Assembly: GCF_964355755.1 (NCBI RefSeq)
Contig: NC_092676.1
Span: 22,116,288-22,180,287, forward strand
Direction of reading: 5' to 3'
DNA length: 64,000 nucleotides
From: Antedon mediterranea
Taxonomy: Eukaryota > Echinodermata > Crinoidea > Comatulida > Antedonidae
Shown here: positions 28,678 through 41,873 of the stretch, piece after piece
Layout of the letters: each line of letters begins with the position of its first letter
Position numbering within the stretch: position 1 is the first letter of the stretch
Program-made: the position numbers and the translations under genes
Notes under the pieces: generated by a model
What the model was told of the DNA's origin: nothing
Database searches by the model: none
The model's input: the letters and a program-made list of their open reading frames with translations, nothing else

Positions 28678-31369
28678 TTATCTTGTTGATTGAGCACTTA
28701 GTTTTCTCGACGCTTGTGAAGTAACAGATGATGCCCTAGATTTCACCCTGGATCTTAATCTGTTGGACCGACTGCTGCCTGGCGGTTCCTGAGGTGGAGA
28801 TGGGGCAGTTGTGTTTCTACCGGAATTCACTTGCTGCTCTTTTCCATCGTCTGACTGGGCTATAGTCTCAGTCGTTGCTACATCACCCGGGTCATCGGTG
28901 TCTGGTGTTTTGGGTTTAATATCGGGTGTTAGCGGTTTATCGTCAGATTTATTTGTATCATCTTCTGTAGTTCCGTCTGGTTTCGTTGGCTGTTCATTCT
29001 GTTTTCCAGAACCGGTTTCTTCCATTTTTAGATTTTTGTCCGACATTTGTTTATTCTCATTTTTTTCTTTAATTGGTGTCCCAGGTTTACTTTCTGTTGA
29101 CACTGAATTTTTCTCTAGTACATTTTCTGTATTTGTATTGGGTGTTGTCGGCTTTTCATTTTCAATTGTATCCTCCCTAGCAGGAGACATCTTATCTTCT
29201 TCAGTGTCTTCTAAACTTTTTGTCTCTTCAGTGTTGTCTGGCTTCGTTTCATCTTGTGCATTATTACTATATGGTGTTGATGGCTTGCTATTCACATGGT
29301 CGTTATTTTCTTGGTCTTCTTTTGTCTGTGATTCCGAGGGCGTTGGTTTATCGTCTGATTCGCCAGGTTCAGTGTCTAGTTGATCGCTAACCACTGCTGT
29401 TATTTTCTTATCTCCGTTATCCATCGGTATGTTTTCCATCTGTTTAGCTTCTGATGCAATTGCATTCTAATGAAGAAAGTAACAGTATCATGGTAGTTTT
29501 TATAATAACATGTTATGTCTGTAGTATTTTTATAGGATTATCGTATTATTTATCAGAGGCCGATCTAGGGGTACCGATGGGGTCTCTGCTGCGTAAGAGT
29601 AAGCTAGAGATACCAGATAAAGCTGCATAATACTTATTCACAGTAGGCCTACTTGTTTATGGTTTACAGTAGATGGTCATTTCAACGTGAATATTGTTTA
29701 TATTTTCATGGCACTAACTCTAACAAGTGCGTGGATTTTTTATGTTAACAAATAATAACAAAATAGAGCGAGAATTGATTTATTAGTACATCAATGGTGA
29801 CATATCCAGGATTTTGAGGTACTCTGTGCTGATATTAACCTAATTTTAAATATTTTTTCTTTAATCTTGAGATTTTTTTATGCTAGAAGTGTAGGCCTAA
29901 TTGATACCTTGTTCACGTTCTCAGAGGTAGGTCTATCTGTTCTCTTCATGAGATGTTGTAGTTCATTCAAAGACTCTTGCACTGCTTGTAGTTGCTGTAA
30001 TACCGTCACAAAATGATCTTTCATGGACTGTAGTAGACAAAATAATGTAACATATAATAGATACAGGTACATATACAGATGATCTTAGACTGAGTTATTG
30101 GTTTAAATCCTATCTACTGCAAGGTCAGTTCTCAACTTCTCCTAAAGTGCGGTATGTTTAAGTATACGGTTTTGATATGTTTTTTCTCTGAACGGATTTA
30201 CACCTATTTGGACAGTTTCAATTCGCTACCGTTATAACCACCATTACTAATAATACTATCACCGTTATGCAGTAGATAAGTGATAGATTACTGTTTCTAT
30301 TTACTCAAAGTCCTCATGAGAAACAAACTCCATAACTTACACCAGCTAGTTTCTACATTATGATTACTCTTTAGATCATTCATATAATGTAGAATAAGTA
30401 AATTGTTATGCATTAATTACTTCTTGTATACCTATTCATGCATGAAGTATATACTTATTAATATTTTTTTAATTAGGCTACCTATCTTACTTACCGATTT
30501 AACGACGGTTGAGAAGAACTCGTATGTTCGCTCATCTGGTGGTAATTTCAGAGTATTTTTCTTTTTGTTATCTTCCTATCAATCAAGATATACATAACAC
30601 CATCAGACAAGTAAAATACAAGTATTGTAAACAAATCTGAAGCCTAGAATTCATTAATAATAAAACATATACACATTTTTACAAAGAATAAAAATAATAT
30701 TATACCCTAAATTTAATTGTATTTATGAAATATTATACATTATTCACCTTAAACACTTCGGTGCGAATCGAAGAAAATCCGTAATAGCAGCAGCTAATAT
30801 AAACTATACTTATACAAAATAAAATATGTGAAATAACTTTCATTAAGAATAAATACCGGTTCTTTGTCTTTTTCTTTGTTTTCTTTTACTTGTTCTTCCT
30901 TCTCTTTAATTTGATTTTTCTTTTCCTTTTCTGCACCGTCTTTGTCCCCCTTTTCTACCACATCTTTGTCACCCTTTTCTACCACATCTTTGTCACCATT
31001 TTCTGCCACATTTGTATCTCCTTTTTCCATCACATCTTGTTCGTATTTTTCTACCACATCTGTATCACCTTTTTCTGTCACATCTTTATCACTCTTTTCA
31101 ACCACATGTTCGTCATTATTCTTTTCTTCTGCAACTTTCTCTTCCTTTACAGACTTTTCTTCATCAGTCTTTTCTGAAATTTCCTCTTTATTACTGTCAG
31201 TTACATTTTCGTTGGTACTCTCTGATATACCTTCTGCTTTCTCATTACCAACATCTCCTTGCACTGGTTCTATTGTGGTAGTTTCTTCTTTATTCTTATT
31301 TCCTTCTTCTTTGGAATTCGCTTCCTCCACTTCTCTAGCATTTTCCGGCTCTGAATTATTCGTAGACAT
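28678..31369 (-). CDS. Acidic, repeat-rich coiled-coil protein, unrecognised (four exons, 500 aa)
   Basis: Exons on the - strand: 31369-30857 (171 codons), 30575-30495 (27), 30027-29908 (40), 29466-28678 (262 plus stop). All junctions are phase 0. The start is ATG at 31369 (MSTNNSEPENAREVEE). Exon 1 is Glu/Lys-rich with an eight-residue repeat of the form VVEKGDKD. Exon 2 reads KLPPDERTYEFFSTVVKS. Exon 3 (KDHFVTVLQQLQAVQESLNE, LQHLMKR) is the predicted coiled coil. Exon 4 is a long acidic disordered region with TP/SP sites (KPTTPNT, KPLTPD, KPKTPD), ending in a basic Ser/Arg tail (NRLRSRVKSRASS). The tail is unlike the rest and could bind RNA, DNA or microtubules (inference). An upstream MATR-like ATG (31,404) with a GTGAGT donor does not join in frame. 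Confidence 0.7.
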
Positions 31370-31409
31370 ATTTTTGATAAACAAAACTCACCTCGTAGCC
31401 ATTTTATAA

Positions 31410-33145
31410 ATTTCAGTAATTCATTTCAAAATGATAGGAATAAATTCATTCATTTCAGAAGCCGGTATTCTATATATGTCGACAATAAATTCTTACGCAT
31501 ATTCTATATTCATACACATATTAATTTGTCATTACTTATAAACTTGCAAAAGCTCGCCACCTACCGGCCGACAACAAACGCATTCGTATTTGGCTAATAA
31601 TATTATTTCAATCGAAAACGCCCCCTGTAAACAGTGCAGCGTAAGCATCGTATTTATATTGTACCTTTTTTTACTATTTGTTAATCTAAATGCTATGTCT
31701 ATTTTTATACATAGAATTAGAATAATTATTACGCACTAAATGTAAAATTCACCATTATAAAAGCAGTTAACCAACTTTCAATTGTTACAAAAATAATAAT
31801 TGGATGATTTAAAAACCATCTGTAGAATTCTTTCTTATCGATCGGTTATTAACAGTAGTATAATGGTAGCCTTTTCAGATCAATCCAAAGTATTGAATTT
31901 ATTGACATTACAAGAAATTACCAACGACAAAACTCAACAATAAGCGTCAGAAAATTATTAATAACAATACTAATGTAAATAAATATCAATATATTTTGGA
32001 TTATGGTGTTGAAATTAGTGTTTGTATCGGAAGCGTCATGACAACCGTACTATCCAACATTACTCATCGATCTTTCCTCATCATTATACACAATTCTATA
32101 AGATTGTAGTAATTATCAGTTTTCCTGTCTCTATATAAAAGCAATCCCTTAAACTAGTTATACTCTATAGGCAAATAATGATATACATTTTTTTAGTTAA
32201 AGATATATTGTCCCCCTGAAAAAAAAAAATCTTAAAAATGTTTTTGTTGAATATGCCATTTTAATGTAACATAATAGTTATACACTTTGACAAAAAATTG
32301 GATTAAAAAAAATGTATTTTACCTGGAAAAAATGCAATTTAAAGCAAAAAATTGTCAAATTGGCTGCCAGCCAATGGGTTTTTGGTTGAATTTGTCATTT
32401 TATAAGTGAAAACATTATTTTTTTTCCATTTTTTTTCTTCTTTGGAAGTGAGTAACTTTATTAAAACTACAAAATAACATATTCAAAGTCTGATTTAATT
32501 AATCTTCATTTTTTATGTTTTTGGGGGACAATACATCTTTAAATGTGCCTTTGAAATATGAAGTTTTGACTTATGCATTATGTTTAATAATAGACAGGTC
32601 TTATGTTGAATCTCTGGAGCTTGGCCTTTATTGGAAAAAATGAAGATTTAAATTAGAATTAACAGTAGTGTTAGTATTGATGATGTTACCAAAGCTCGCC
32701 TCGATGAATGCAGCAACTGATGATGGATGCTTTGACTACACTACATTCTCTCCTTCCCTGCCTGCCCATGTTAAGAATTACATACAAATATTACAGGGGG
32801 CTTCTTCTCTTTGAAATGTAATCAGTTTTTTCTGTGTGTAAAATATTTCGCTCGGCCTACATAATTTTTCCATCAATGGCATGAGAACATATTTCTTTGG
32901 TTATAGGAATCTACTAAGTTCGTATTTCGTTTCATTTCATTCAATGTGGATACAGTTTAGTGGAATAATAGCGAAAACTGTTCCCAACTGAAAGCTACGG
33001 GGTTATCATACAGGTGGTGATTATTGTTTTTGATTTTGATAAAAATGACACAACATGTCCACGTGACTTTTGACATTCACATATAGTTGAATGTCGTATT
33101 ACGGCTCTGATATATGCACACTCGTTATACCATTCTATAATTGCA
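31410..33145. other. Intergenic with one MITE
   Basis: Apart from the MITE at 32,200-32,539 I see no gene, RNA or clear regulatory site between the start of the 500-aa gene and the LINE end. Confidence 0.4.
32200..32539. mobile_element. MITE family B copy
   Basis: AAGATATATTGTCCCCC to GGGGGACAATACATCTT, 340 bp, flanked by TA on both sides (32,198-32,199 and 32,540-32,541). The interior matches 36,213-36,561 in opposite orientation. Confidence 0.85.
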
Positions 33146-34500
33146 ATATTCATTCATTCATTCAATCTTTTATTTCGCAAACTCTGGTCCATAGAAAGTA
33201 AATTACATATAAATGAAATAAATAAAATAAACAAAATTACTACTACTCATCTCAGGATGGCATTCCATCTGGAGAGCATCTTCGACTTAACTAAGACATT
33301 GCTTATAATCGTTGAGATTAAAATATTTTTGCTTGCATTAAGTCTACACATCAGGCCATATATTGATATTCTTAACAATTCATAAAAAGAGGGAATTCTA
33401 CATTCCGTAAACATGAGGCTGGCACTGCAATGTCGAGGCCTTTGAAACAACATTCTTAAACCATTATTGTAGCATACCTGGAGAGATCGCAAGGTACCTT
33501 GATTATAGTTGCACCATAATGTAGCACAATACATATTTACACAATATGTTCTAAATAAAACACATTTCACATTGATAGAACACATACTAAATTTTCTGAC
33601 CAAGGAGTTGGCTCGGATACACAAAGATCTGTATTGCCGCTTTATATCAAACTCATCACATAAATCCAAGGATATAACATGACCAAGATATGTGGTTGAG
33701 TCCACATATTCTAAGCTTTTGCCATTAATGGTAATAATAGGTTTCAATTGAATCCTCCGTGACTTAGGACAGATTATCATACAAGATGATTTCTTAGCAT
33801 TGTAAACAATATCATTTTTGGCCGCAAAGCATTCAGAAATTTTAATTAGATGTTGCCACCCTGATGCAGAAGGTGATATAAGCACCATATCATCTGCATA
33901 CGATAGGTTGTTAAATTTAATATAATTTAACTCACACCCTTCTTTGCTGTTGCTAAGCTTAATGATAAGATCATTTATATATATATTATACAGATGGGGA
34001 GACATTACTCCTTCCTGTCTAACACCATTTGATGGAAGGGCTCCGAAAAGGATTTGCCCCATTTAACAATGAAACACTGCTGAATATTATACCAAGCTTT
34101 TAGTACTCTAACAATTGGACATGGAGTATCATTAATAATTAATTTCTTTAAAAGTGTCCAATGGTTCACCCTATCAAAGGCTTTAGAAGCATCGAGGTAG
34201 CATACATAGACAGGGCTACCATTACGATAGTAGTAATCAGCTATTTGTTTAAAAACAAAAATACAAGTTTCTGTACCATGGTTAGATTTAAAGGCAAATT
34301 GTCTGTCATCAGAAGTTATAGTATCACCAGATAATTCGATAAGAACATGTTCTAAAACCTTAGATATTACACAGGCTAGGGCAATCAGTCTATAATTATC
34401 CTTGCTTGTAATGTCACCTGACTTAGATTTTACGATAGGTACAAGAATGACATCAGTCATACCTCTTGGGACCGTACCGTATTTTAAACAAAGGTTAAAA
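33145..34500 (-). pseudogene. 5'-truncated LINE with frameshifted reverse transcriptase
   Basis: Two overlapping frames (34,500-34,005 and 34,062-33,247) together cover RT. The first has DNYRLIALACVISKVLEHV and YLDASKAFDRVNHWTLLKKL. The second has GVRQEGVMSPHLYNIYINDL, the catalytic SYADDMVL block, and TYLGHVIS. The frame breaks near 34,030-34,060, just before the GVRQ block. The 3' end is GCGAAATAAAAGATTGAATG with (GAAT)n at 33,150. The 5' side stops at a (TTG)n run near 34,500, so endonuclease and ORF1 are absent. Non-LTR type; clade not decided. Confidence 0.85.
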
Positions 34501-34559
34501 CAACAACAACAACAACAATATAACGACAAGGAACATATTATAAACATTGTATACATTTA

Positions 34560-35086
34560 TTTCCATTTTTATAATTGATATAAATGACTATTTTCAAATG
34601 ACACCCGTGTTATAGAACGTATACTTACTTTGCATTAAATAAACGTTAGGCTTGAAAACCAATTAAACAACTTTAAATTATTTATTGGAAGTCTGCATAC
34701 GTAGGTTAATATAAATTATGAATATAACAATAACCTTTTTATCAGTTTCAATTAGAAATACTATTTAGGATTGGTTTTTATGAAATCACATGTACGCCTT
34801 AGTAAGAATGTTAAAATGACATGACAGGTTTTACTTGGACATAGTTATATTCAAGCGCGCGATATCACATTGCATTACTCCCTCACGGATCTAAATGTTT
34901 TAAGTGGGTTGTATTTAACGAAACGAAATCCTGATATAATATTTAAAAATAACCAATACAATATACTAGTAAAAATATATAAATTCCATTATGGTAAAAT
35001 ACAAATTAGTTTGCATATTGCATCTGTTAATAAGCAAAACGTGTAGTCAAAGTCATTTCACAATTAATATTCTATCGTCGTTCGTA
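34560..35086. other. Spacer, nothing recognised
   Basis: AT-rich DNA between the LINE and the end of the 243-aa gene. No coding or repeat signal noticed. Confidence 0.35.
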
Positions 35087-38000
35087 TTATTTTATTGCGA
35101 ATATCGTGGTGCTATGCGCCAGCTCGTCGTCACTAAGTTCTACAATGTTTGATTTTTCATCAGATGTTGGGAAATTTCCATACAGTGCGTGGAACGTAGA
35201 TGACTGTAGCATTCTTTCCGAATAACCACTTCTTGGAGATTTGCTTAAAATGGAGAGAAAGTAAAACAAGATTGATTTGTGAACATTTCAATATTATATT
35301 AATATATATATTAAGATACAGTAGAGCTCTTACGAAAATACCTTTTCTGTTCTAAAGTTATTAATATTATAATGGTATTATCTTTATGTACATTCTTCAA
35401 AAAAAATCGTCATTGCTTGCTCATTTCAGTCCATTGGTTTAATATTCTTTATTCCAAAAATCATTTGATTTATTTACAGAATTATAGATTTGTATTCGTT
35501 CAATTTCTGGTAGATCTAAATTATTTAGTATTATTAGAAAGTCTTTTGTGCCTGCAAAAAACTAAGGCAGACCAACCTTTTATTTATATCTGAATCATTC
35601 CACGTGCCGTGAATTGCACTTGCAAATCTTGACGAATGAAATGCCCACTCCATCTATATTGATAACAAAAAAATAATGTGAGTATGATTTCTCGAGATTG
35701 TATATGTAAACAGTACGGTAGAACAGAAACCGAAAAGAACCGATCACACTTATTCCCTGAATGTAAGACGGCGCCAGGTTTTTAAATACTGTAAAATCAT
35801 TAAACTATTTTGAAAAAAAAAACGTGTGATGTGCCCAAATATGGTAGTGATATGCCCAAATATGGTAGTCCAACGGAACAAGTGTGAATTGCTATTGGAT
35901 TTTGTTACGGTTTTAATAACTCTCAACTTACATGTCTTCTGCTTGTCTTCATCACTACCATATCTCGGACTTCTTCCAGAGATACTTTTAGTTTGTCTAA
36001 TTCGTCAACAATGTACTTTATAATATCTTGTGCGTCCTATTTCAATGTACAGCAATGCAGTATAAAATAAAAAGATATATATTGAGTGAAATTTATATCT
36101 GATATAATTACCTTTTTAAGGCTGGTAATAGATTTGTAAGAAAATTTTCTTTAATTAGAATTAGTAAATGTAGAATTTCTTCATTTATTTTGAGTTTCTT
36201 TCTGGCTGTTTTAAGATGTATTGTCCCCCAAAAACATAAAAAATGAAGATTAATTAAATCAGACTTTGAATAGGTTATTTTGTAGTTTTAATCAAGTGAA
36301 TTACTTCCGTAGAAAAAAAACCGGAAAAAATAATGTTTTCACTTATAAAATAACATGAAAAATGGTTAAATTCAACCAACAATCCATTGGCTGACAGCCA
36401 ATTTGACCATTTTTTTCTTTAAAATCCAGTTTCTTCAGGTAAATAAAAATTTGTTCGATCCAATTTTTGGTCGAGGTCAATAACTATTATGTGACATTAA
36501 AATGGCATATTCAACAACAAAAATTGAAAGAAAAATATTTTTCAGGGGGACAATACATCTTTATAGTTATTACTAATTTTACAAACGTGTATCTTCATCG
36601 AGATATAGTCCACCGATACACCTACGTACCTACACAGTAAATTGCCTTTGGATTTATTTTGAGTAAGCTATTTTTGTTTGTTTTTACTTTGTTTCCAATT
36701 ATTTTTTCTAAAGATTTTACTCACGACTATAATGAAAAAAAAAACAATAATATGCTGAGTATGTATTTGTTGTGAATAATATCTACTCTACTGCCTTACT
36801 AACTATAACGACTAAAACACCATATTGTCCTACTTTTGCATTCTATTGTGATTATTTATACCACGAACTCGAACATTACAAGCTTACAATTGTTTCCAGA
36901 ATGCTGAACTGCATTTATTTTTATATGTTTTTCTCATTAACTTGATATTTGTGTGGGTAATTGCAAACTCGATCTATTGCTCAGTGAGTACAGAACTGAT
37001 GGGTTTCTTTTATTTTCAATAAGTCGACTATATTCAGGAATAATTAAAATTTCATTATTGCTAGACAATAAAGTTAATTATCAAATATACACTTAAATCG
37101 TTAGCATGGAAAGAAATTGTGCCTTATGGACTTCAAATAAAAAGCAGTCTAACTTAACGATTCACTAGACAGAGAGGATCGAGGCAAGCACATAAAAAAA
37201 ATGATTTGAATGTTATGTATAGAACTAAAGCTCTGTCTCCACTATCAAACTTTATGTGACAAAAATGTGGTGTGTCCATATATGGATATCAATACCATTC
37301 TGGTAAAAGTTTTTATTCAATGTGTTTTCATTAAAAAAACAAATAAGATATTTTTAATCTTTCTATTGTGGCATGGTAATGTTTTTATATTTTTATATAA
37401 TTGCATTTGTTAAAATTGTTTTTTTATCTTTTATGCTTTATTTATATGTTATGAATAAATTTGTATTCCATTGTAAATCACACTTATATCATACTATATT
37501 TCTTTATCATTATTATTATTATTATTATTATTGTTATTATTATTATTATTGTGTACTTATTGCTGTATTTATTGCATAGAGAAGGAGAATAAACTGAATA
37601 AATACATTTGACCAAATGAATTATGATTTTGTCACCGTAATAACCTTTCCCAACTTCCTTGACGTGCAATTCAAATTATTTATTTTTTTATCAACGAACA
37701 TCAGAAGATGCAATACATTTTCAAGTTCTTTACAGATTCTTTACAGATGAACATAAAATTATAAATATAATTATTTTTCACCTTTTCAATATGATTTCCC
37801 ATCATTGATATGCGGTAGTCCTGCATCTCGTAACTGCTTTCTGGTGTATCATCTCTCTATTGAAAAAACAAATATGCAAGATATAATAATACTAAAGATA
37901 AATAGCAAAAAAAAATACCCAATATTGAGTCTTATCCGCGTATCTCATCAGTGGCAAAATATTCAACTCATAAAACCATCAAGATTTCCATTTCATTTTT

Positions 38001-40601
38001 TATTAATATCTTTTATCAAGTCTGGCCAGTGTATCTTTTATATACATATCCGTAATTCATTCATACCTTATAAACAGTTATAACAAACTCGATACGGTAT
38101 TATGATATTTACAAAGAACTTATTGTGGGATATCAATTCATTAAAATTCAAATAAAGATTACACGTACGTGTAGATGCATTCTCAAATTATTTATTAAAA
38201 CTGCAAGCATTGTAGACTTATTATTAATTGTAGTGATGATGTTGATTGCCAGGCAAATCCTGACAATGACTCTAAGAATATGGTGATGACGAGGGTGGTT
38301 GTGATGGTGACGATATTGATAAGAGGCTAATTAGACCTTTATTGTATTTTTATCGGTTAATATTTTGACTGTTATTATAATATATTTACTACTTTTTTGT
38401 ACGGTTCGATAGCCATCACAGCTTGTTGCTCTTGAAGACTTTGGATTTGTTTCATAAGTTCTTCAACATTCACTCGTTCAGCTGCTCTCTGCTTTTTTCT
38501 TTTACGCCGCTCCTTTTCGTCTCTTGCATCTAACGTCTAAAAAATTAGAAAATGATATGTTAGTTATGTAGAATTCTAGTTAGGGCTATTTATCATACTT
38601 TGCATTTCAGTTGGTGATGTAGACTACCAACTTAAGCCAAACTATCATATTATTATTATGCACAGACTTCTAAGTAAGTTATTATATAATGGTTTGCATT
38701 TCAGTTGGTGATGTAGACTACCAACTTAAGCCAAATTATCATATTTTTATAGTTGTTGATGTAGATTTTAAGTCAGGCCTAAATCATAGTTTGCTTTTAT
38801 GATTATTTTGAAGGCTTCTACACTACTCATTATGCCTTACTTTTTTTTTGGATGAAACACTAAAGAATGTTATATATATAAACTATATATAAAGTTTGAC
38901 TAAAACGCAACCCTAATTCGATACGTCTTAGAAAGTACCTTACATAACTATTCAATTATCTTTATTATAATTGTTTTTTCTCCTGGGCTTTTCGGATATA
39001 AAAACCATTGTATCTGTAAAGTGGTTTCAATAAAAATGTGTAGTATGGGTTGATGCTTTACATATAAATTGTTACTTCTACGTACGAAACTGGTATTTAA
39101 AACCTGCTTGTTTGAGAATTTTTTTATAAAGAAAGAATATTGAACTAATACTACATACCTTTTGTTCATGTTGCTCGAGTACAGCCGGTACAAGACTAGA
39201 ATAGCGGCCACTGGCAAAAGCAGACGATCTCCTGACCCTGTTCTTGTGATAAGCCATTGGCCAAACACCAACCGTACCTAAAATAAACTTAAACCTGAGT
39301 CCTCGAAAATTTACAAATTAGATGAGAAAAAACAGCTACTTTATAAACAAAAGCATTACTGTATCTGTAACTCAAAATGAAAACAAAATAAGGTTTCACT
39401 GGCAGATCATTGAATCATGTCTAAACCTTAGTAACTCTATCTTCTAATAATTAGGCATACATAATAATTATATTTTATTGCGTGTTTACATTGTTATTAG
39501 TCTACAATATGAAAAACAATCGATAAGGTGAACGGCGGTCGATCTGTTGCCTCGACTTATTGGTTGATAATAATTATGAACAATAATTTTGATTATGCGT
39601 GAAAATGCAAATCATCGCCAATATCATCTATTTTCCATACAGTATCATATTAATATTAACAATACCAATACCTTGTCATAATTCGTGTCACAACTGAGTA
39701 TTCATTAATTATTTTGTTCGTTTAGTAATTTATAAAAAAAATGATTATTTTTTGTCACAAAACAACAGTATTGTAACAGTATAAAGTCTTTAGGAAGCTT
39801 TCGATTGGCGACTAACTACCACCCAGGTCAGGTCAAGTCAATCGATGTGTCGTGGACTCAAACATGCAGTGCACGTTTCAGATATGTATGCACTATTAAA
39901 ACTTTTACAATGCTTATACAGATATATATATATGTACATTTTTCAAGATAATTAGTTAAGGTGTTACGTTTTTATATTGTGTTTCTTAAGCTCAGGAAAA
40001 CAAATATCATGTATGTTTATATTATGTGACAATAAATTGAATTTTGAATCTTGAATATATGTTGCTTTCTTCCTTGTAGATTAGACTATATTCTTAAAAT
40101 ATAACATTATTTATACCAACAAATTATCCTTGTTATATTGGAATTCATACGTACATTATTATAAATTAAATATGTATACAATTAAATTACTTTTTCTTTC
40201 TGGCTGTTTATTAACTTTATCTGTTTGATTTAACTTTTCGCCTCTTTTATTGTATCTTCATTGAGATCCAACCACTGATACAGCATTAGGCTATCATTTA
40301 TAAATTTAAATGAACAAACTAATTCAACACATTACAATCAAGATCATTACATCTAACTATTACTAAAGATCGTATAATAGGTCCATGGCACCATATATTG
40401 ATAGCATCCATGTATCGTTTTTTATTTTACAATTAGAGAAATTACATCACGCAATATTTAAAAAAAAAAATAGATAAAAAGAAAAATATGTAAGGGATTA
40501 CAATGCTGGACATATCACTCTATATGTAAACTTCTACTATCCTCACCTGTGTTAGTAATTGATGGTAAGTGTCCTTTCACATTCTTTGTCTTACAATCCA
40601 T
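35087..40601 (-). CDS. Basic/coiled-coil protein, unrecognised (seven exons, 243 aa)
   Basis: Exons on the - strand: 40601-40547 (starts MDCKTKNVKGHLPS), 39277-39159, 38536-38393, 37856-37782, 36036-35932, 35653-35577, 35243-35087 (stop). Phases agree at every junction: 1, then 0 four times, then 2. Exon 2 reads MAYHKNRVRRSSAFASGRY. Exon 3 is a strongly charged helix (DEKERRKRKKQRAAERVNVE) that continues as a coiled coil (LMKQIQSLQEQQAV). Exon 5 (YIVDELDKLKVSLEEVRDM) resembles the helix exon of the two downstream genes. Exon 7 has YSERMLQSSTFHALYGNF, similar to RMLHQSTF in the 108-aa gene, then an acidic ELSDDELAHS. The weakest donors are GTAGTA (exon 3) and GTTGGT (exon 6). Function unknown; a structural or cytoskeletal role is only a guess. 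Confidence 0.7.
35823..35872. mobile_element. MITE family C fragment
   Basis: GTGTGATGTGCCCAAATATGG with a second ATGCCCAAATATGGTAG; inner part of the family only, next to exon 5 of the 243-aa gene. Confidence 0.45.
36213..36561. mobile_element. MITE family B copy, inverted
   Basis: AAGATGTATTGTCCCCC to GGGGGACAATACATCTT, 349 bp, opposite orientation to 32,200-32,539. The right flank is TA; the left is TT, so that target site has mutated. In an intron of the 243-aa gene. Confidence 0.85.
37227..37305. mobile_element. MITE family C, left half
   Basis: AAGCTCTGTCTCCACTATCAA then TGTGACAAAAATGTGGTGTG. The right inverted end is missing. Confidence 0.55.
37508..37550. repeat. (ATT)n microsatellite
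   Basis: Run of ATT with one GTT interruption; a similar run is at 41,576-41,601. Confidence 0.8.
38601..38750. repeat. Short direct duplication in intron
   Basis: TTTGCATTTCAGTTGGTGATG and the following 30 bp occur at about 38,600 and again at about 38,694. Between exons 2 and 3 of the 243-aa gene. Confidence 0.8.
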
Positions 40602-41796
40602 TGTGACCCTTTCGGAAAAAAAATTAATTACATTAATTATTAGTATTATTATTAGTGTAAAATGAACTTAATCTAACTTTTGTTTTTGACAAAAGAGTCG
40701 CTAAACAATATATATCAAAAAAGTGGTGTTTATATAAAAAGCAAATCATACAGAGAAAAAATGACAATGTTGTGGGCATCAGTGGATGGATCTCAACGGA
40801 GATGCAAATGCAAGCAAAACAATAAATCAAAACAACAAAATAAAAACAGCCAGGGAGAAACGAACAGCTTTCGAGTAACAACCCTTCCTCAGTGCAGTGG
40901 GAATCCTGAAAGTCACTCTAAGTTTCTCTGTCAGTAGGCCTATCTATTCAATTTTGATTGACCAAGTTGCTTAACAGTTACCTGTATTATAGCGTTTCCT
41001 TGACAATCTACCAACCTATATAGTATGTCACTATTATGCATACAAAACACTGTACAACGCATAAAGAATTTAATCATCTCGCAGAGCTCACTAAATTTGC
41101 ATTGCAATAGGTGATGTGTAATATTAAACTCTTCTATTTATAAAGCAGCCCAAACCAATTATAAATTGTTAGGTTAAATTGGATGTGCTGACATTATTAA
41201 AATATTGCTAAAAAACTGTAATGATGCATAAATCGATATTCTCAATGAATAAAAGGTACGTTCGTGTAGAAAGCCAACATCATTATAAACTATAGTTTAA
41301 TGTTTGTATTTAGAGAAAAAAATAGACAAGACTTGCGTTACATCATAATATTAATAAAACATTGTAATAAAACATATAGATGCATACACGTGTAAGAATG
41401 ATAATGAATAATGATTGGCCGTGTAGAAACGCCACAGCATTAAACTATAACGGCTTGCATACCGAGGGCAAATACAATAACACTTTACATTACAGCATAA
41501 TCACTCGCTATTACTTGCACAGATCTTGGAAAACACAGCGCTTTGAAACCTTTGTCTCTTGCGCTTTATAAATGTTATTTATTATTATTATTATTATTAT
41601 TACAAATAAACATTTGCATTATTGTAAAGAAACTCCGCCACTGCACGACACGTATATGGTGCCATGTTTAGCAACAATTCAATCTGCAGCGTCGTTTTCT
41701 CATGCATTTTTTTAATTGACCCAAAAAATCAACTTTATTAGATCCTAAATCAGCAAACAGGGCCTATAGTAGTAGTAATCAAACTTACCGATCTTT

Positions 41797-41873
41797 GAAA
41801 CCTGTTTCGGCACGGTTCCGGTCCGGCGCATACAATGTTTCACGCGTACCGGAACTGTGCCGAAACAGGTGTG
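41797..41873. other. 77-bp hairpin with 22-bp arms
   Basis: CCTGTTTCGGCACGGTTCCG (41,801) pairs with CGGAACTGTGCCGAAACAGG (41,850), with one mismatch and a loop of about 25 nt. Could be a tiny MITE or a transcribed hairpin; nothing decides. Confidence 0.65.

Noticed and set aside
28811-29383. 190-codon + frame opposite the 500-aa gene
   Set aside because: Ser/Val-rich shadow of the acidic - strand exon, whose splice phases and composition are better supported.
31394-31404. MATR start exon with GTGAGT donor for the 500-aa gene
   Set aside because: Its phase 2 end does not join in frame to any downstream exon I can define, and the nearest acceptor would make a 44-nt intron.
30890-31409. Three overlapping + frames rich in Phe, Ser and Leu
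   Set aside because: Mirror images of the Glu/Lys octad repeats of exon 1 on the - strand.
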